From Perognathus longimembris pacificus (taxonomy: Eukaryota > Chordata > Mammalia > Rodentia > Heteromyidae): DNA of 64,000 bases. Position 1 is the first letter of the stretch, and every line of letters begins with the position of its first letter. Made by a program: the position numbers and the translations under genes. The stretch spans positions 7,153,795-7,217,794 of the forward strand of contig NC_063161.1 of the NCBI RefSeq assembly GCF_023159225.1, in the 5' to 3' direction. Positions 14,101 to 28,400 of this stretch are shown in pieces. The notes under the pieces were generated by a model. The model was not told the origin of the DNA, searched no databases, and saw nothing but the letters and a program-made list of their open reading frames with translations.

Positions 14101-17100
14101 CCCCTTGGAAATAAGAATCTTACGGGATTTTTCTGCCCTGGCTAGCTTCAAACTATGATCCTCAAATCTCAGCCTCCTGAGTAGTTAGAATTATAGGTGT
14201 GAGCCATCAGGTGCAGCTAACACAATCTTATTCTTTCTAATGGATTAGTATAATCCCATTGTATATATGTAGCACAATTTATTAATATACTCATCTGTTG
14301 TAGAGCATGTGGGATGTTTACATAACTTAGTAATTGTGACTAGTACAGCAATGAACATGGATATACACGTGTCTTTACCATATACTGGCTTTTAATGCTC
14401 TAGGTAGATGCCCTAGAGTGGTATGGCTGGGTCATAAGGAAGTTCTATGTTTAGTTTTTTGAGGAACTTCCAAACCACCTTTCAAAGTGGTTATACTAGT
14501 TTACATTCCCACCCCCAGTGCAATAGGATTCCTTTTTCCCCACATCTCAGCCAGAATCTAGTATTTGCTTTTCATATGCTCCTCAGCATTTTAAAAGAAA
14601 GAAAAAAGATAAAAAAAGATTGTCTTTGCACAATTTGAAAACCTAATTAATAACTAAGACAACTGAAATGGGGATGTAGCTCAGTGGTAGAGTGCTTTCT
14701 TACCATGCACATGGCCCTAGGTTCAATCCCAAATACCACAACAACAACAACAACAAAAATCTCAAGATCATATATTCTGACTCAATTCAAAGCATAGTGG
14801 ACATAAGGCCTTACTGATTTATTACTAGTATCTGGAAAAAGAACAGAGCATATAAGTTGCTTTGTTGACCTAACTGCCCATACAGAGTAGAGCCTGTGAT
14901 TTGAACAAGTGTTATTTGTCCATGTAAGAATTCCTGTTTGTATTGTATAGATTGATGCTAGGTTACTAATCATAGAGGTTCTTTCTTCGTATGGCTATCT
15001 CTGTTGCTAATGCTTTATATTTATTTCCAGTAAGTTGCTTGGAGGAGGCATTGAAAGCATGGCAATTACAGAAGCCTTTGGAGGTAGGTAGAACCTAAAT
15101 TCTTTCCTAGGAAGTTATGCACTTATAATTAAACAAGAAGTAATAAACAAGTTGCTATTTTGGAACTCAGGATGAAACCTGTTATTAGAATACAGGATTA
15201 TTCTGAACTTCAATGAGAATATACACTAACATTAACCAGTAGTTCTTATTGATACTTTTCATCCTCTTATCTCTGACTGGTACAGAAGGGAATAAAAATA
15301 GTACTCTTATTCCTTCAGAAGGTAATAATGAGGTTGTTCTTATGTCTAGGCAATGTAATGGAGTCATTAGCATAGAGATTAGATTTTCTCTTCCCTGATT
15401 ATGTCATATGTATAGTTTAATTTCTGCATAGTTAGATTAGACATTGCATTTGATAGTTCAGTATTTGTTGGGTTTGGGGTGGGTTTTTTTTGGAGGGGTG
15501 TTGTTTTTTGCTGGCCCCAGAACTCTTGGCCTGGGAGCTGTCACTGAGCATCTTTGTGCTCAAGACTGGAGCTCGAGAAGCAGTGGAGATATGCAGGAAA
15601 ACACAAAGGAGTAAAAAAGAAGAGCCGAAAACCTACCCTGGCCCGAACAGGGCCAGGCTGGGAAAGGGGAACCCGGCGATCGGCAGACAGGCTGCCGGGA
15701 GCACAGAGTCCAGACAGCGGGATCCCACGGACACTAGGGAGAGTGCGGACCAAGACATACGGCGGCAATGGCGGCGACGAGAAGTTCGGGTCCACACCGG
15801 GATCGGACGGACGGCGGCTGGGGAATCCAGCGCGGCAGAAGGGGGGAGCCGGGGATGCCACCACGACACTTCGCCACCCCCTGAAGGACCAACGGCTGCG
15901 CGGGACACACACACAATCCAGGACCAGTGAATCCCCCATTACCCCCCTCCCACAACAGGAGACCAGCTATCAGAGACCCAAACCCTACAAAGAAGCTAGA
16001 TCTCCCTCCCTCCCCCTCCCCACCCTGAGGGAACAAAGAACCCCCAAATCAGGCGGGAAGCTCCCATCAGGCGCTGGGAAGTCTTTAGCAGGGGAAGGGC
16101 GGAGCAGCCCCAAGGCCGCACAGGATCCTGAACTGGCCGAATCGGCCCTGCCCCCTTCCCAATAGGAGCCGGGGACGGCTGGCAGTGCAAGCCCCGCCCG
16201 AGGCACCTGGACCTCGCGGACTCTTACAACTAAAATCACAGGCGCTGGTGGGCAATACCAGCACAGCAGGGACACCTGGGCCTGATCACGCCCCGCCCCC
16301 TTGCAGCGGAGGTGCAGTCTGAGGGCGCTAACCCGCACCTGGACAGTTGATCTCACTGGGCCCCACACATACGGCCCCTCACAATGGACTCTCAGGGGGG
16401 CGCAAACACAACCCAACAACCCAGGGCTCACTCTGGGAGGCGTACCCCGCTAAAGTGGACGGGGCCACAGCGCCTGTTGTAGCGGGCACACAGTGCACAG
16501 GTGGGCGAGGCCCCCGGCGATAGCGCCCACTCTGGTAGGCGTACCCCGCACAGGTGGGCGGGGCCACAGCAGCAGCATCTGCTCTGGTAGACATGCCTAC
16601 ATAGGAGGGAGGGCAGAGCTACAAACCAAACCTGAGAAGCCATCCACAGATCTCCAGATGCGCAAATCACAAAGAAACATAACACAGTTCATCAAAGAGC
16701 AAGCCAACTCACCAGCTCCAAAAAGCAGCACGACTGAAGAGGAGATGGAGAAAAAAAAGCAAATGAGGCCATGTTAACAGGAATGATGGAAAGCGTCAGA
16801 AATGAAATCAGAAAACAATTCCAGGAGTTTAGAGCGGAAATCTTGAGGGACACCCAGGAAGCCAAGAAAGAAATGGAAGTAAAAATGGCTACAATGCAAG
16901 CCTCCTTTAAAGAAATGGAAGCAAAAATGGACACAATGCAAGCCTCCTTTAAAGAAGACCTTAACATCCTGAGAATTGAAATGCATGAAAAAATAGATTT
17001 AAAATACAACTCTTTAAAGGAAGAAATTTCCACGATCAGAGCTGATCTGACAACCATAAATAGCTCTCTGACATACATAAACTCCGCAATCCACAGCACA

Positions 17101-20100
17101 AAGAATTAACCATATGGAATCCAGAATCTCTCGCCTGGACGATGAAGCAGCCGACAACAACCAGAAAATGACCACAGTCCAAGAAACGGTGAAGCTTCAG
17201 GGCAGACTAATCCAGGAACTAATGGACAAAGACAAGAGATACAATCTGCGCATAATTGGAATAGAAGAAGGAGCCGAATACCAGAGCAGAGGGCTTCATC
17301 ATGTTCTCAATAAAGTTATTGCAGAAAACTTCCCCAGTCTCACAAGGGACCCCATCCAGGTATCTGAAGCCTATAGGACACCTGGCAGGCCAGACCCCAG
17401 AAAAGCCACCCCAAGGCACATAATATTCAAGACTTCAGATCTCAAGATTAAAGAGCAAATTCTGAATTCAGCCAAAGTGAAGAAAGAAATTTTCTATAAT
17501 GGGAAGAGGATTCGAATAACAGCAGTCCTCTCTACACAAACCTACCAAGCACAAAGTGAGTAGAAGAACACCATCCAAGTACTTAAGGCTAACAATATGC
17601 AACCTCAGGTCAAATATCCAGCGAAATTGGAGTTCACATTCGAAGGGAAAACCAGATCTTTCCACACCAAAGAGGAGCTAAAGGAGTATGTGAATTCTAA
17701 GAGGGGAGCCCCACCCAACAGAGATCGTACAAGACACACAGACAGAAACAGAAAGAAACTACAATAGCCAAAGCCCAACAGAAAGAACAGCTCACTAAAG
17801 ACAAGAAAAAAAAAGGAAAAAACAGCCCAACAAGAAAATGGAAGGAGAAAAAACACCCTTATTCTTGATCTCTTTAAATATAAATGGTTTAAACTCTCCG
17901 ATAAAGAGGAGCAGACTGGCAGAATGGATCTGCAAGCAAAAAGTTGACATCTGCTGCCTACAAGAGACCCACCTTATAGCAAGAGACAAAAACAGGCTCC
18001 AAATGAAAGGATGGAGCAAGATCTACCAAGCAAACGCACCTACTAAAATGGCAGGTGTAGCCATTCTGATCTCAGACAAGCTGGACTTTTCATTAAAATC
18101 AACTCAAAAAGACAAAGAAGGACACTACATATTAATACAAGGAAAAATCCAGAATCAAAACATCACGGTGATAAATGTATACTCACTGAACAAAAGAGGC
18201 CCTACATATGTCAAGCAAATTCTCACAGAATTACAGAACAAGATAGACGCAAACACAATCATAATGGGTGACTTTAATACCCCACTCCCTCCAAGAGACA
18301 GATCCAACACCCAGAGGATCAGCAAGGGAGCTGAGGACCTAAGTAACACCATATCCCAAATGGATCTGACAGACCTATACAGAATCTTCCACCCTACAGA
18401 GACCCAATACACCTTCTTCTCAGCAGCCCATGGATCATATTCCAAAATAGACCACGTCATAGCCCACACAAAGAACCTCAGCAAATACAAAAGTATTGAC
18501 GTCATCCCATGTATTATATCTGATCACAGTGGATTAAAGGTAACCCTCAATAACAAAGGATTCCACAGAGGCTATACACACTCTTGGAGGCTAAACCCCA
18601 CACTGCTATCCAACACTTGGGCCACAGACCAAATTAAAGATGAAATCAATGAATTCATAAGCCACAATGACAATGAAAACATCACAAAGAAACCTATGGG
18701 ACACAGCTAAGGCAGTACTGAGGGGCAAGATCATTGCCCTCAGCACTCACATTAAAAGAATGGAAGCAGAGCAGGTGAATAACCTCATGATGAAACTAAA
18801 ACAACTGGAGAAATAAGAAATGACAGAATCTAAAATGACTAGGAGGAGAGAGATCACAAAGATTAAAGAAGAGATAAATCTGATTGAAAATAGAAAGACC
18901 ATTCAACAAATAAATAAGACTAAAAGCTGGTTCTTTGAGAAAATAAATAAAATTGACAGACCCCTCGCAAGACTTACAAAAAAAAGAAGAGAAGAGACTC
19001 ATATACGTAAAATCAAGGACTCCACTGGAAAAATTACAAGTACACACAATATTCAAACAATCATAAGGAGCTATTTCCAAAACCTCTACTCAGCAAAAAA
19101 CAATAATTTTACAGAAATGGATCAATTCTTAGAGAAGTACAAACTGCCCAAACTGAACCAAGAAGAAATAAATCAACTAAATAAACCAGTAACTTACAGT
19201 GAGATACAGGAGGTAATCAAGAACCTCCCAACAAAGAAAAGCCCAGGCCCAGATGGATTCACCAACGAATTCTACAAAACCTTTAGTGAGGAGCTAATAC
19301 CAATACTCCTCAAACTCTTCCGCGAAATAGAAACAGAGGGAGAAATCCCAAACTCATTCTACGAAGCTAATATCATACTCATTCCCAAACCAGGCAAAGA
19401 CCCAACAAAAAAGAACTGCAGACCAATATCACTAATGAACACAGATGCAAAGCTCCTTAATAAAATATTAGCTAAGAGGATCCAGAAACTGATCAAGAAA
19501 ATCACACATCATGACCAAGTAGGCTTCATCCCACAGTCACAAGGATGGTTCAACATCCGTAAATCAATCAACGTAATTCACCACATAAACAGATCTAAAA
19601 TTAAGAATTACATTGTTATCTCAGTCGATGCCCAAAAAGCCTTTGACAAAATACAACATCCATACCTATTAAAAGCTTTGGAGAGAACAGGAATAGATGG
19701 AACATTCCTCAAAACAATAAAAGCCATATACAACAGACCAACTGCTAGTATCATATTAAATGGAGAGAAACTTAAATCATTCCCCCTAAACTCAGGAACA
19801 AGACAAGAATGCTCACTCTCCCCACTTCTTTTCAATATAGTGCTGGAATCCCTAGCCATAGCAATAAGGCAAGAGGAGGACATCAAAGGGATCCACATCG
19901 GCAAGGAAGAAATCAAGTTATCCCTATTCGCAGACGACATGATTTTATATCTGAAGGACCCAAAAAACTCAATACCCAAACTCCTACACCTAATAAACCA
20001 ATTTGGCAAAGTAGCAGGATACAAAATCAATCCACAAAAGTCAGCAGCTTTTCTGTACACCAGCAATATACAAACAGAAAATGAAATTATGGAAAGAATT

Positions 20101-23100
20101 CCATTTACAGTAGCCAAAGAAAGAATAAAGTACCTAGGGATCAACTTAACCAAGGACGTGACGGACCTATTTAATGAAAACTATAAAAATCTAATAAGGG
20201 AAATCAAAGAAGACACAAGGAGATGGAAAGACCTCCCATGCTCATGGGTAGGCAGAATCAATATAGTGAAAATGGCCATATTGCCCAAATTGTTACACAA
20301 ATTCAATGCAATCCCTATCAAAATCCCAGCCACATTCTTCACTGAAATAAAGAAAACAATCCATAAATTCATATGGAACAGCAAAAAACCTAGAATAGCC
20401 AAAGCAATTCTAGGCAAAAAAATCAGTGCAGGAGACCAGACTTCAAGCTTCAATACCAGACTTCAAGCTCTACTACAGGGCCATCATAACAAAAACAGCC
20501 TGGTATTGGTATAAAAACAGATCGGAAGACCAATGGATTAGAATTGAAGATCCAGAAATAAAACCTCACTCTTATAGCCAGCTGATATTCGACAAAGGAG
20601 CTAAAGACATACAATGGAATAAACATAGCCTCTTCAACTACCTGGGAGAACTGGGCAGCCATATGCAGAAAACTCAAAGTAGACCCAAGCCTATCACCAT
20701 GCACCAAGATCAACTCAAAATGGATCAAGGACCTCAATATCAGACCTGAATTCTTGAAATTACTGAAGGACAGAGTAGGAAAGACGCTAGAACTTATAGG
20801 CACAGGAAGGAACTTCCTGAATATAGTCCTAGGGGCACAACAAATAGGGGAAAGACTCTACAAATGGGACTACTACAAATTAAAAAGTTTCTGCACAGCT
20901 AAGGACATAGCCACCAAAATAGAAAGACAGCCAACGATATGGGAAAGGATATTTACCAGCACAGCAACAGACAAAGGCCTGATATCTGTCATCTACAGAG
21001 AACTAAAAAAACTAAGCCCCTCCAAGCCCAATAAACCAATTAGGAAATGGGCAAAGGAGCTAAAGAGAGACTTCACAAGAGAAGATATAAAAATGGCAAA
21101 GAAACACATGAGGAAATGTTCAACATCCCTGGTAGTAAAGGAAATGCAAATAAAAACAACCCTGAGATACCACCTCACCCCAGTTAGAATGGCCTATACT
21201 CTGAACTCAGGCAACAACAAATGCTGGAGGGGGTGCGGGGAAAGAGGAACCCTTCTCCATTGTTGGTGGGAGTGCAAATTAGTACAACCACTTTGGAGAA
21301 CAGTATGGAGGTTTCTCAAAAAGCTCAATATAGACCTACCCTATGACCCAGCCATACCACTCCTAGGAATCTATCCTAAACAGCAAGCCCCAAGATATCA
21401 AAAAGACATTTGTAGGGCTGGGGATATAGCCTAGTGGCAAGAGTGCCTGCCTCGGATACACGAGGCCCTAGGTTCGATTCCCCAGCACCACATATATAGA
21501 AAACGGCCAGAAGCGGCGCTGTGGCTCAAGTGGCAGAGTGCTAGCCTTGAGCGGGAAGAAGCCAGGGACAGTGCTCAGGCCCTGAGTCTGGCCCAGGACT
21601 GGCCCAAAAAAAAAAAAAAAAAAAAAAGACATTTGTACTTCCATGTTTATCGCAGCACAATTCACAATAGCCATAATATGGAAACAACCCAGATGCCCCT
21701 CCACAGATGAATGGATCCAAAAAATATGGTACTTATACACAATGGAATACTACATAGCGATTAGGAATGGCGAAATATTGTTATTCGCAGGAAAATGGTC
21801 AGAACTCGAACAAATAATGTTGAGCGAGACAAGCCTAGAACACAGAAAACAAAGGGGCATGATCTCCCTGATATATGACTGTTAACAAAGGGAGATGGAG
21901 AGACAGTAGAGACCAAGTCTGTGAAACCAAAAACTGCTTGTCAAATAGTATTCCCCACAGGATTGGGGCAGCGACCCAACAGTATGTAACTAAAACCAAA
22001 CAATTACTCAACATATAAAGGTCAAAAATTGACCTCTCAGGGGAATACAATAGCTCAAAAGCTATGTATGTACATTCATATAAGACTACTGTCGACATAT
22101 TGTCTAATATCGACATTACATTTAAAGCCCTAGGCGAACTTTCTTGGGCGTGGCCACATGGCTACTGTATATGTTCTTGATACATTGTATATTGTATATA
22201 TGTCTTCCTGACCTAGAGAAGGGATAGAAAAAGAGCGTAAGATATCACAAGAAATGTACACACTGCCCTACTATGTAACTGTACCCTTTTTGCACAACAC
22301 CTTGTCAAAAAAAATTGTGTTCAATTAATAAATAAATTAATAAAAAAAAAGACTGGAGCTCTATCACTTGAGCCATACCACTATGCTTTTTCTGAGTAGT
22401 TTATTGAAGATTAGAGTCTCATGGACTTTTCTGTCTGGGCCAGCTTTGAACCACGATCCTCAGTCTCAGCCTCCTGAGTAGCTAGAATTACAGGCATATG
22501 AGCCACCAGCGTCCTTAATATTTGTAGTCTTTTTTTTAGTGGGTCGTGGGGCTTGAACTGTGGACCTGGGCACTGTCCCTGAGCACTTCAGCTCAAGGAT
22601 AGTGCTCTGCCACTTTGAGCCACAGTGCCACTTCCTGTTTTCTGGTGGTTAATTGGAGATAAGAGTCTTACCGACTTTCCCTTTCATGCCCAAGCTGGCT
22701 TTGAACCACAATCCTCAGATCTCAGCCTCCTGAGTAGGTAGGATTACTCAGGCATGAGCCATCCACTTGGCTAGTGTGTATAGTCTTTAGGGAACTAATT
22801 TGTTTTTATGGATTCTGTTGACTTGAGGAAATGAATCTGTGTTTATCATTTATGTTGACTTACTCTAATAGCTTATTTTCTTGTATATTTACTATTTAGA
22901 GTTTTTAATCTATAGGGATTTAATGCATCTAACTTTATGGGTATGGCAGTTTTACTATCAAGAGAATTTGCTTCTGTTGATAACCAGTTTGAGATTACTC
23001 CTCTTTAAGAATTCCTGGTTAGGGCTGGGAATGTGGCTTAGTGGTAGAATGCTTGCCTAGCACTCTTGAAGCCCTGGGTTCAATTCCTCAGTACCACATA

Positions 23101-25365
23101 AACAGAAAAAGCCAGAAGTGGTGCTGTGGCTCAAGTGGTAGTGCTAACCTTGAGCAAAAGAAGCTCAGAGACAGTGCTCAGGCTCTGAGTTCAAGCTCAG
23201 GACTGGCAAAAAAAAAAAAAAGAGTACACACACACACACACACACACTTCCAGGCCAGCTGTGCTGGTAGCTCACGCCCTCAATCTTAGCTATTCAGGAG
23301 GCTGAGAAGAGGTTTGTGGTTCAAAGCCAACTTGGGCAGAAAGCCCTCATGAGAGTCTTTTTTTTTTTTTTTGGCCAGTCCTGGGGCTTGGACTCAGGGC
23401 ACTTCTGGCCATTTTCTGTATATGTGGTGCTGGGGAATTGAACCCAGGGCCTCATGTATACGAGGCAAGCACTCTTGCCACTAGGCCATATCCCCAGCCC
23501 CCTCATGAGAGTCTTATCTCCAGTTAAACACTAAAAAACCAGAAGTAGAGCTGTGGCTTAAAGTGGTAGAACACTAGCCCTGAACAGAAGATCTCAGGCC
23601 ATGAGTTCAAGCGCCACAACTGGAAAAAAAAAAATTCCAAGTCACTGGGGAGAGCTCCAGGCTGTTCTTCCTGTGATAAATGTTATAAACTTTATGTGAG
23701 ATTTTCTATGAAAAGAAATGTTTTAACTTTCCTTTAAAAGACAGTTTTGTGAAGAATAATAAAACAACTTTTTTCCCCATGCTGAATCCATGTGTGATAC
23801 GAGATGTTCTTTAGGAGTAAGAGTTGACTATTGGAAAAGCAAGCAGTAATTTTGAGGCTATGTTTTTTAGTGAAAGTAAAAACTGTATACATGTTTTTAT
23901 TACCTTTTTTGTATTTTACAGAATTTCGTACTGGAAAAACTCAGCTATCTCATACTCTCTGTGGTAAGGACACATGACAACATCCAAAACAGTCATGGTC
24001 AGGCTTTCACTTGCTCAACATTGCTATATGCCTAACATTTTACATTGGCTCATGTATTCCTAACAAATTTTCTAGGAAACTAAGGGTCAGAGAGATTAAG
24101 TAAATTGCCCAGGGTTGTACAGATATCAGAGTTGGTCTTTGAATATGTGATATTTAAGATGCTGTTGTATGTGCTGCACTTTGAACACCTGACTGGAAGT
24201 ATGGAAAAAGTAAGTAGAGTACATTGATAAGAAAAGGCATCTAGTGTCTCACTTTTTCCCATTCTATCTTTTTTGTATACTTTTTACAAGAATGAAATAA
24301 AATCTATTGGCCCTAAGAAAAGACTTCAAAATAATTTTTTTCCAAATCAAAATGAGCAGATATCCTTTTTCACAAAGCATTTCTTTTACCTAAGTAGAAG
24401 AAACAGCAAAATGTTTTAAAAGGGCCAAGCACTGTTGGCGCAGGCCTGCAATCCTAGCTACTCAGGAGGCTGAGATCTGAAGAGTGTGCTTCAAAGGCAG
24501 CCAAGCAAGAGTCCCTGAGACTCTTATCTCCAATTAACCACTGGAAAACCAGAAGTGGTTCTGTGGCTCCAAGTGATAGTGCTTTAGCTTTGAGCAAAAA
24601 GAGCTCAGGGACAGTACCTAGGCCCTGAGTTCAAGCCCCACATCGACATATATACACATATATTTTTAAAATTAATTAATTATTATTATTATTATTATTT
24701 TTTTTTTTTTGCCAGTCCTGGGGCTTGGACTCAGGGCCTGAGCACTGTCCCTGGCTTCTTTTTGCTCAAGGCTAGCACTCTACCACTTGAGCCACAGCGC
24801 CACCTCTGGCCTTTTCTATATATGTGGTGCTGAGGAATCAAACCCAGGACTTCATGTATAGGAGGCTATAAGAGGCAAGCACTCTTGCCACTAGGCCATA
24901 TTCCCAGCCCAGTAATTTTTTTAAATCATAAAAGGAGTTTTGTATTCAAAGTACTGTGTCAGCTTTGGCTCTCTCATTAATAGTTATATGGCTTTGGGCA
25001 AGTTGTTATCTCCTCTAATTTTCATAAGTGAAATACAAATAACAATACTGCCAACTCTTGAGATTGTTTTGAAAAGTAAATGAAATAATGTATGTACCTC
25101 TTCAGTGTCAACTACTACCACATAAAAGTAAATGCATTCTAAGCCAGGCACTGGTGGCTCACACCTATAATCCTAGGTACTTAGGAGTCTGAGATCTAAG
25201 GATAGCACATTGAAACCAGCCTGGTCAGGAAAGTTCATGAAACTCTTATTTCCATTTAATCACCAAAAAAGCCCAAAGTAGAGTTGTGGCTCAAGTGATA
25301 GAGCATTAGCCTTGAACAAAAATGCTCAGGGACAGCACCCAGGCCCTGAATTTAAGCCCCAGAAC

Positions 25366-25431
<66 letters not shown>

Positions 25432-28400
25432 CTATTCAGGCAGAATACTATTTCATCACTGATTAATCAGATGAAAATGTGGCATGCTGTTTAGAAACTA
25501 AATGATCAGATTCTTTGCTGTGTTTATTAAAGAGTTTTAACAAGCATAAGTCCCATGCTTATATAGTCATTTGTATGATGTTTATTCACTAATATTCATT
25601 TTTAATTGTTCCCTAGTGACAGCTCAACTTCCAGGAGCTGGTGGCTACTCTGGAGGAAAGATTATCTTCATTGATACAGAAAATACTTTGTAACCTTTTT
25701 GTTTAAATGAAATGCTAACATAGTGATATAATAATGTTGCTACAAAAAATTTTGACTGGAGGAATAGTTCAGGTGGTAGTATACCTGCATAGCAAGTATG
25801 AGGCCCTGTACCACCAATCCTCAGTACTGCCAAAAAAAATTAATTCATTTGAGACAAAGCATTTTTGTAATAACCCCATATAATAGTAATAAAGGGTAAG
25901 AACAGCTAAAAGAAAAAGTTACTGTTTAATTTTCAAATCACTTTTTACATAAGGTTTTATTTGCAATGGGTTTAATACAGAACTGATAAAACAAATACAT
26001 GAGAGGAAACTGTATCTTCTTCATTTTTAATCTTCTCCAAAGCTTTTGCTTATAGATAGCTCATTGGCTTACTCACCTATGGACTCCAATGCATGAAGAG
26101 AGAAGAAGGGCAGAAGCTGTTTGGGTTTCACAAAAATTACAGTGTCAAGGTATTTCAGAATAAAAGGCTAATCAAAGGTGATTTGGGTCTTAGAAGGGTT
26201 TTGAAACTAGATGATGTGTCACTTGGATACTTTTGCAAAAGTTGGAGCAAGCTATGGGAACTCTTTTTTTCTGCTGCTACTGGAGTTTGAATTCAGGGCC
26301 TCTCATTTCACTGGCACCCAGCCACACTTGCAGCCTATAATTTTGCTGGTTATTTTGGATATAGAGGCTCATGTACTTCTCTGCCCAGGCAGGCTTTGAT
26401 CTACAGTCCTCTGTCTTTTGAATAGCTAGAATTTACAGGTGTGAGCTACTGGCTCAAAAACAACAATAAAAGAGTCGATTTTGAAAAAGTTCTCTAAGTT
26501 GAGGACTGTTGATACAAGTGGGACTTCAATCTAGAGTTTAGCTAGTTTCAGAAATGATTAAGGATGATCCTCTGGGAATGATTGTTCTTATAGGTTAGTA
26601 GCCATTGACTGAGTAATTTGGATTTTATTTATTTTATTATTCATTTTTTGCCAGTCCTGGGGCTTGGACTCAGGGCCTGAGCACTGTCCCTGGCTTCTTT
26701 TTCTTTTTTTTTTTTTTTTGCTCAAGGCTAGCACTCTGCCACTTGAGCCACAGTGCCACTTCTGGCCATTTTCTGCATATGTGGTGGTGGGGAATTGAAC
26801 CCAGGGCTTCATGTATGCAAGGCAAGCACTCTTGCCCTAGTAATTTGGATTTTATCAAGACAGAAAGAATGGTTAGGAACTAAGTCCTGAAGGAATGCTC
26901 CCATTCCTTCTCTCTCATGTGCTCCTCTTTCTTGATTTTATTCTCCCCAGTGTGCTGGGGATTGAACCCAGGGCCTTGCATATGCAGATAGTCTACTACT
27001 GAGTTACTGTGGCTTTTTTCTCTTTTGTTTTTTCTTTCTAAGACAGTCTGTCTAGCAGCCACAGTTAGCCTTGAACTTGTGATTCTCTTGCCTCAGCTTG
27101 TCCAAGTGCTAGTATTATAGGCTCATACTGCCACATACAGCTTTTTCTTATGTGTTTATATATTTTGTAGGTTTCTTAAGCTTACCTCAGCCAGACTATC
27201 TTACAACTCCTTACACTGTCCATAATGCTTTGTTTTGTTTTGTTTTGGCCAGTCCTGGGCCGTGAACTCAGGGCCTGAGCACTGTCCCTGGCTTCTTTTT
27301 GCTCAAGGCTAGCACTCTGCCACTTGAGCCACAGCGCCACTTCTGGCCATTTTCTGTATATGTGGTGCTGAGGAATCAAACCCAGGGCCTCATGTATACG
27401 AGGCAAGCACTCTTGCCACTAGGCCATATTCCCAGCCCTGTCCATAATGCTTTGCATTAATAATTGGATAATCTGATATCAGTTAGTAAATGTGTATAGA
27501 TGAATCTGAACTTCCTTTCAATGTAATCCCAACTTTTACACTTTTATATAGTATCCAAGTTTTATAGAACTGACTTAAAAAAATAGGCTGTTAGTTTAGG
27601 GTTTTTTGTGTTAGCCTGGGGCTTGAAATTAGGCCTGGAGGTGTTGTCCCTAAACTGCTTTTGCTCATTGCTAATGCTTTACCACATGAGCCACAGCTCC
27701 ACTTCTGGCTTTTTGGTGATTAACTGGAGATAAGAGCTTCAGGGACATTCATGATAGGCTGGCTTCTAACTGCCATCCTCAGATCTCAGCCATCTGAATA
27801 GCAATAATTGCAGGCATGAGCCACTGGCACCTGGCTTGAAAAATAGGTTGGTTTTTTTTTTTGTCTCTTCCAGTTTCTATTTTCTTGTTTCTATTTTCTA
27901 TTCACTTGTCCCTCAAAAAGATCTATACTCAAATGGAAGAATTTAATGGCTATGATGGCTTACATGTTGAATACCTGGTACCCAGCTTGTGGCTGTTTTC
28001 AGGGAGTGCCCTTGACAATACTTAGTCTGCATTTCTTCCCCTCTCTGCTTCCTGTTTTGGTGAAGCAACAGAATTGTGCCCACCATTCCTACCATGATAT
28101 TGGCCCAAGCAGACAAAACTCTCTGAAAATGAGTGCCAAACTCTGTTCTTCCAACTTAGTTGTTCCCTCAGGTATTTTGCTCATAGCTACACAAACATAA
28201 CATAGTGGCTGTCATTGAAGCTCTGAAGACAAGAACATGTATAGTGCATTAGTATATACATGGTTGGGAAATCCTAAACAATTCAACATTGAGCTAGTTG
28301 TATGTATCACAAATAATATAATGACTGGGCATCTAACTCACTATAATCACTTGCCCATCATGTATAAGACCCTGGGTTTGATCCCTGGCACTGAAGAAAA

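Larger units (their letters stand above)
15575..22348 (+). mobile_element. Nearly full-length LINE-1, sense, in DMC1 intron 6, coding capacity lost
   Basis: The element has a GC-rich 5' UTR (15575-16657), ORF1 (from the ATG at 16658 to about 17767), ORF2 (17838-21885), a 3' UTR and an A-rich tail. A 13-bp target duplication is exact at 15562-15574 and 22349-22361. It interrupts an older antisense SINE whose halves are at 15497-15574 and 22362-22514. ORF1 is broken by a shift near 16770 and stops at 17107 and 17561. ORF2 is broken by a shift near 18690, a TAA at 18814, a 20-bp tandem duplication near 20435, a further shift before 20754 and a SINE insertion at 21415. It is therefore a dead copy. 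Confidence 0.95.

Noticed and set aside
17838..20514. 290- and 564-codon frames as possible host genes
   Set aside because: They are L1 ORF2 endonuclease and reverse transcriptase pieces, inside an element with target duplication and A tail.
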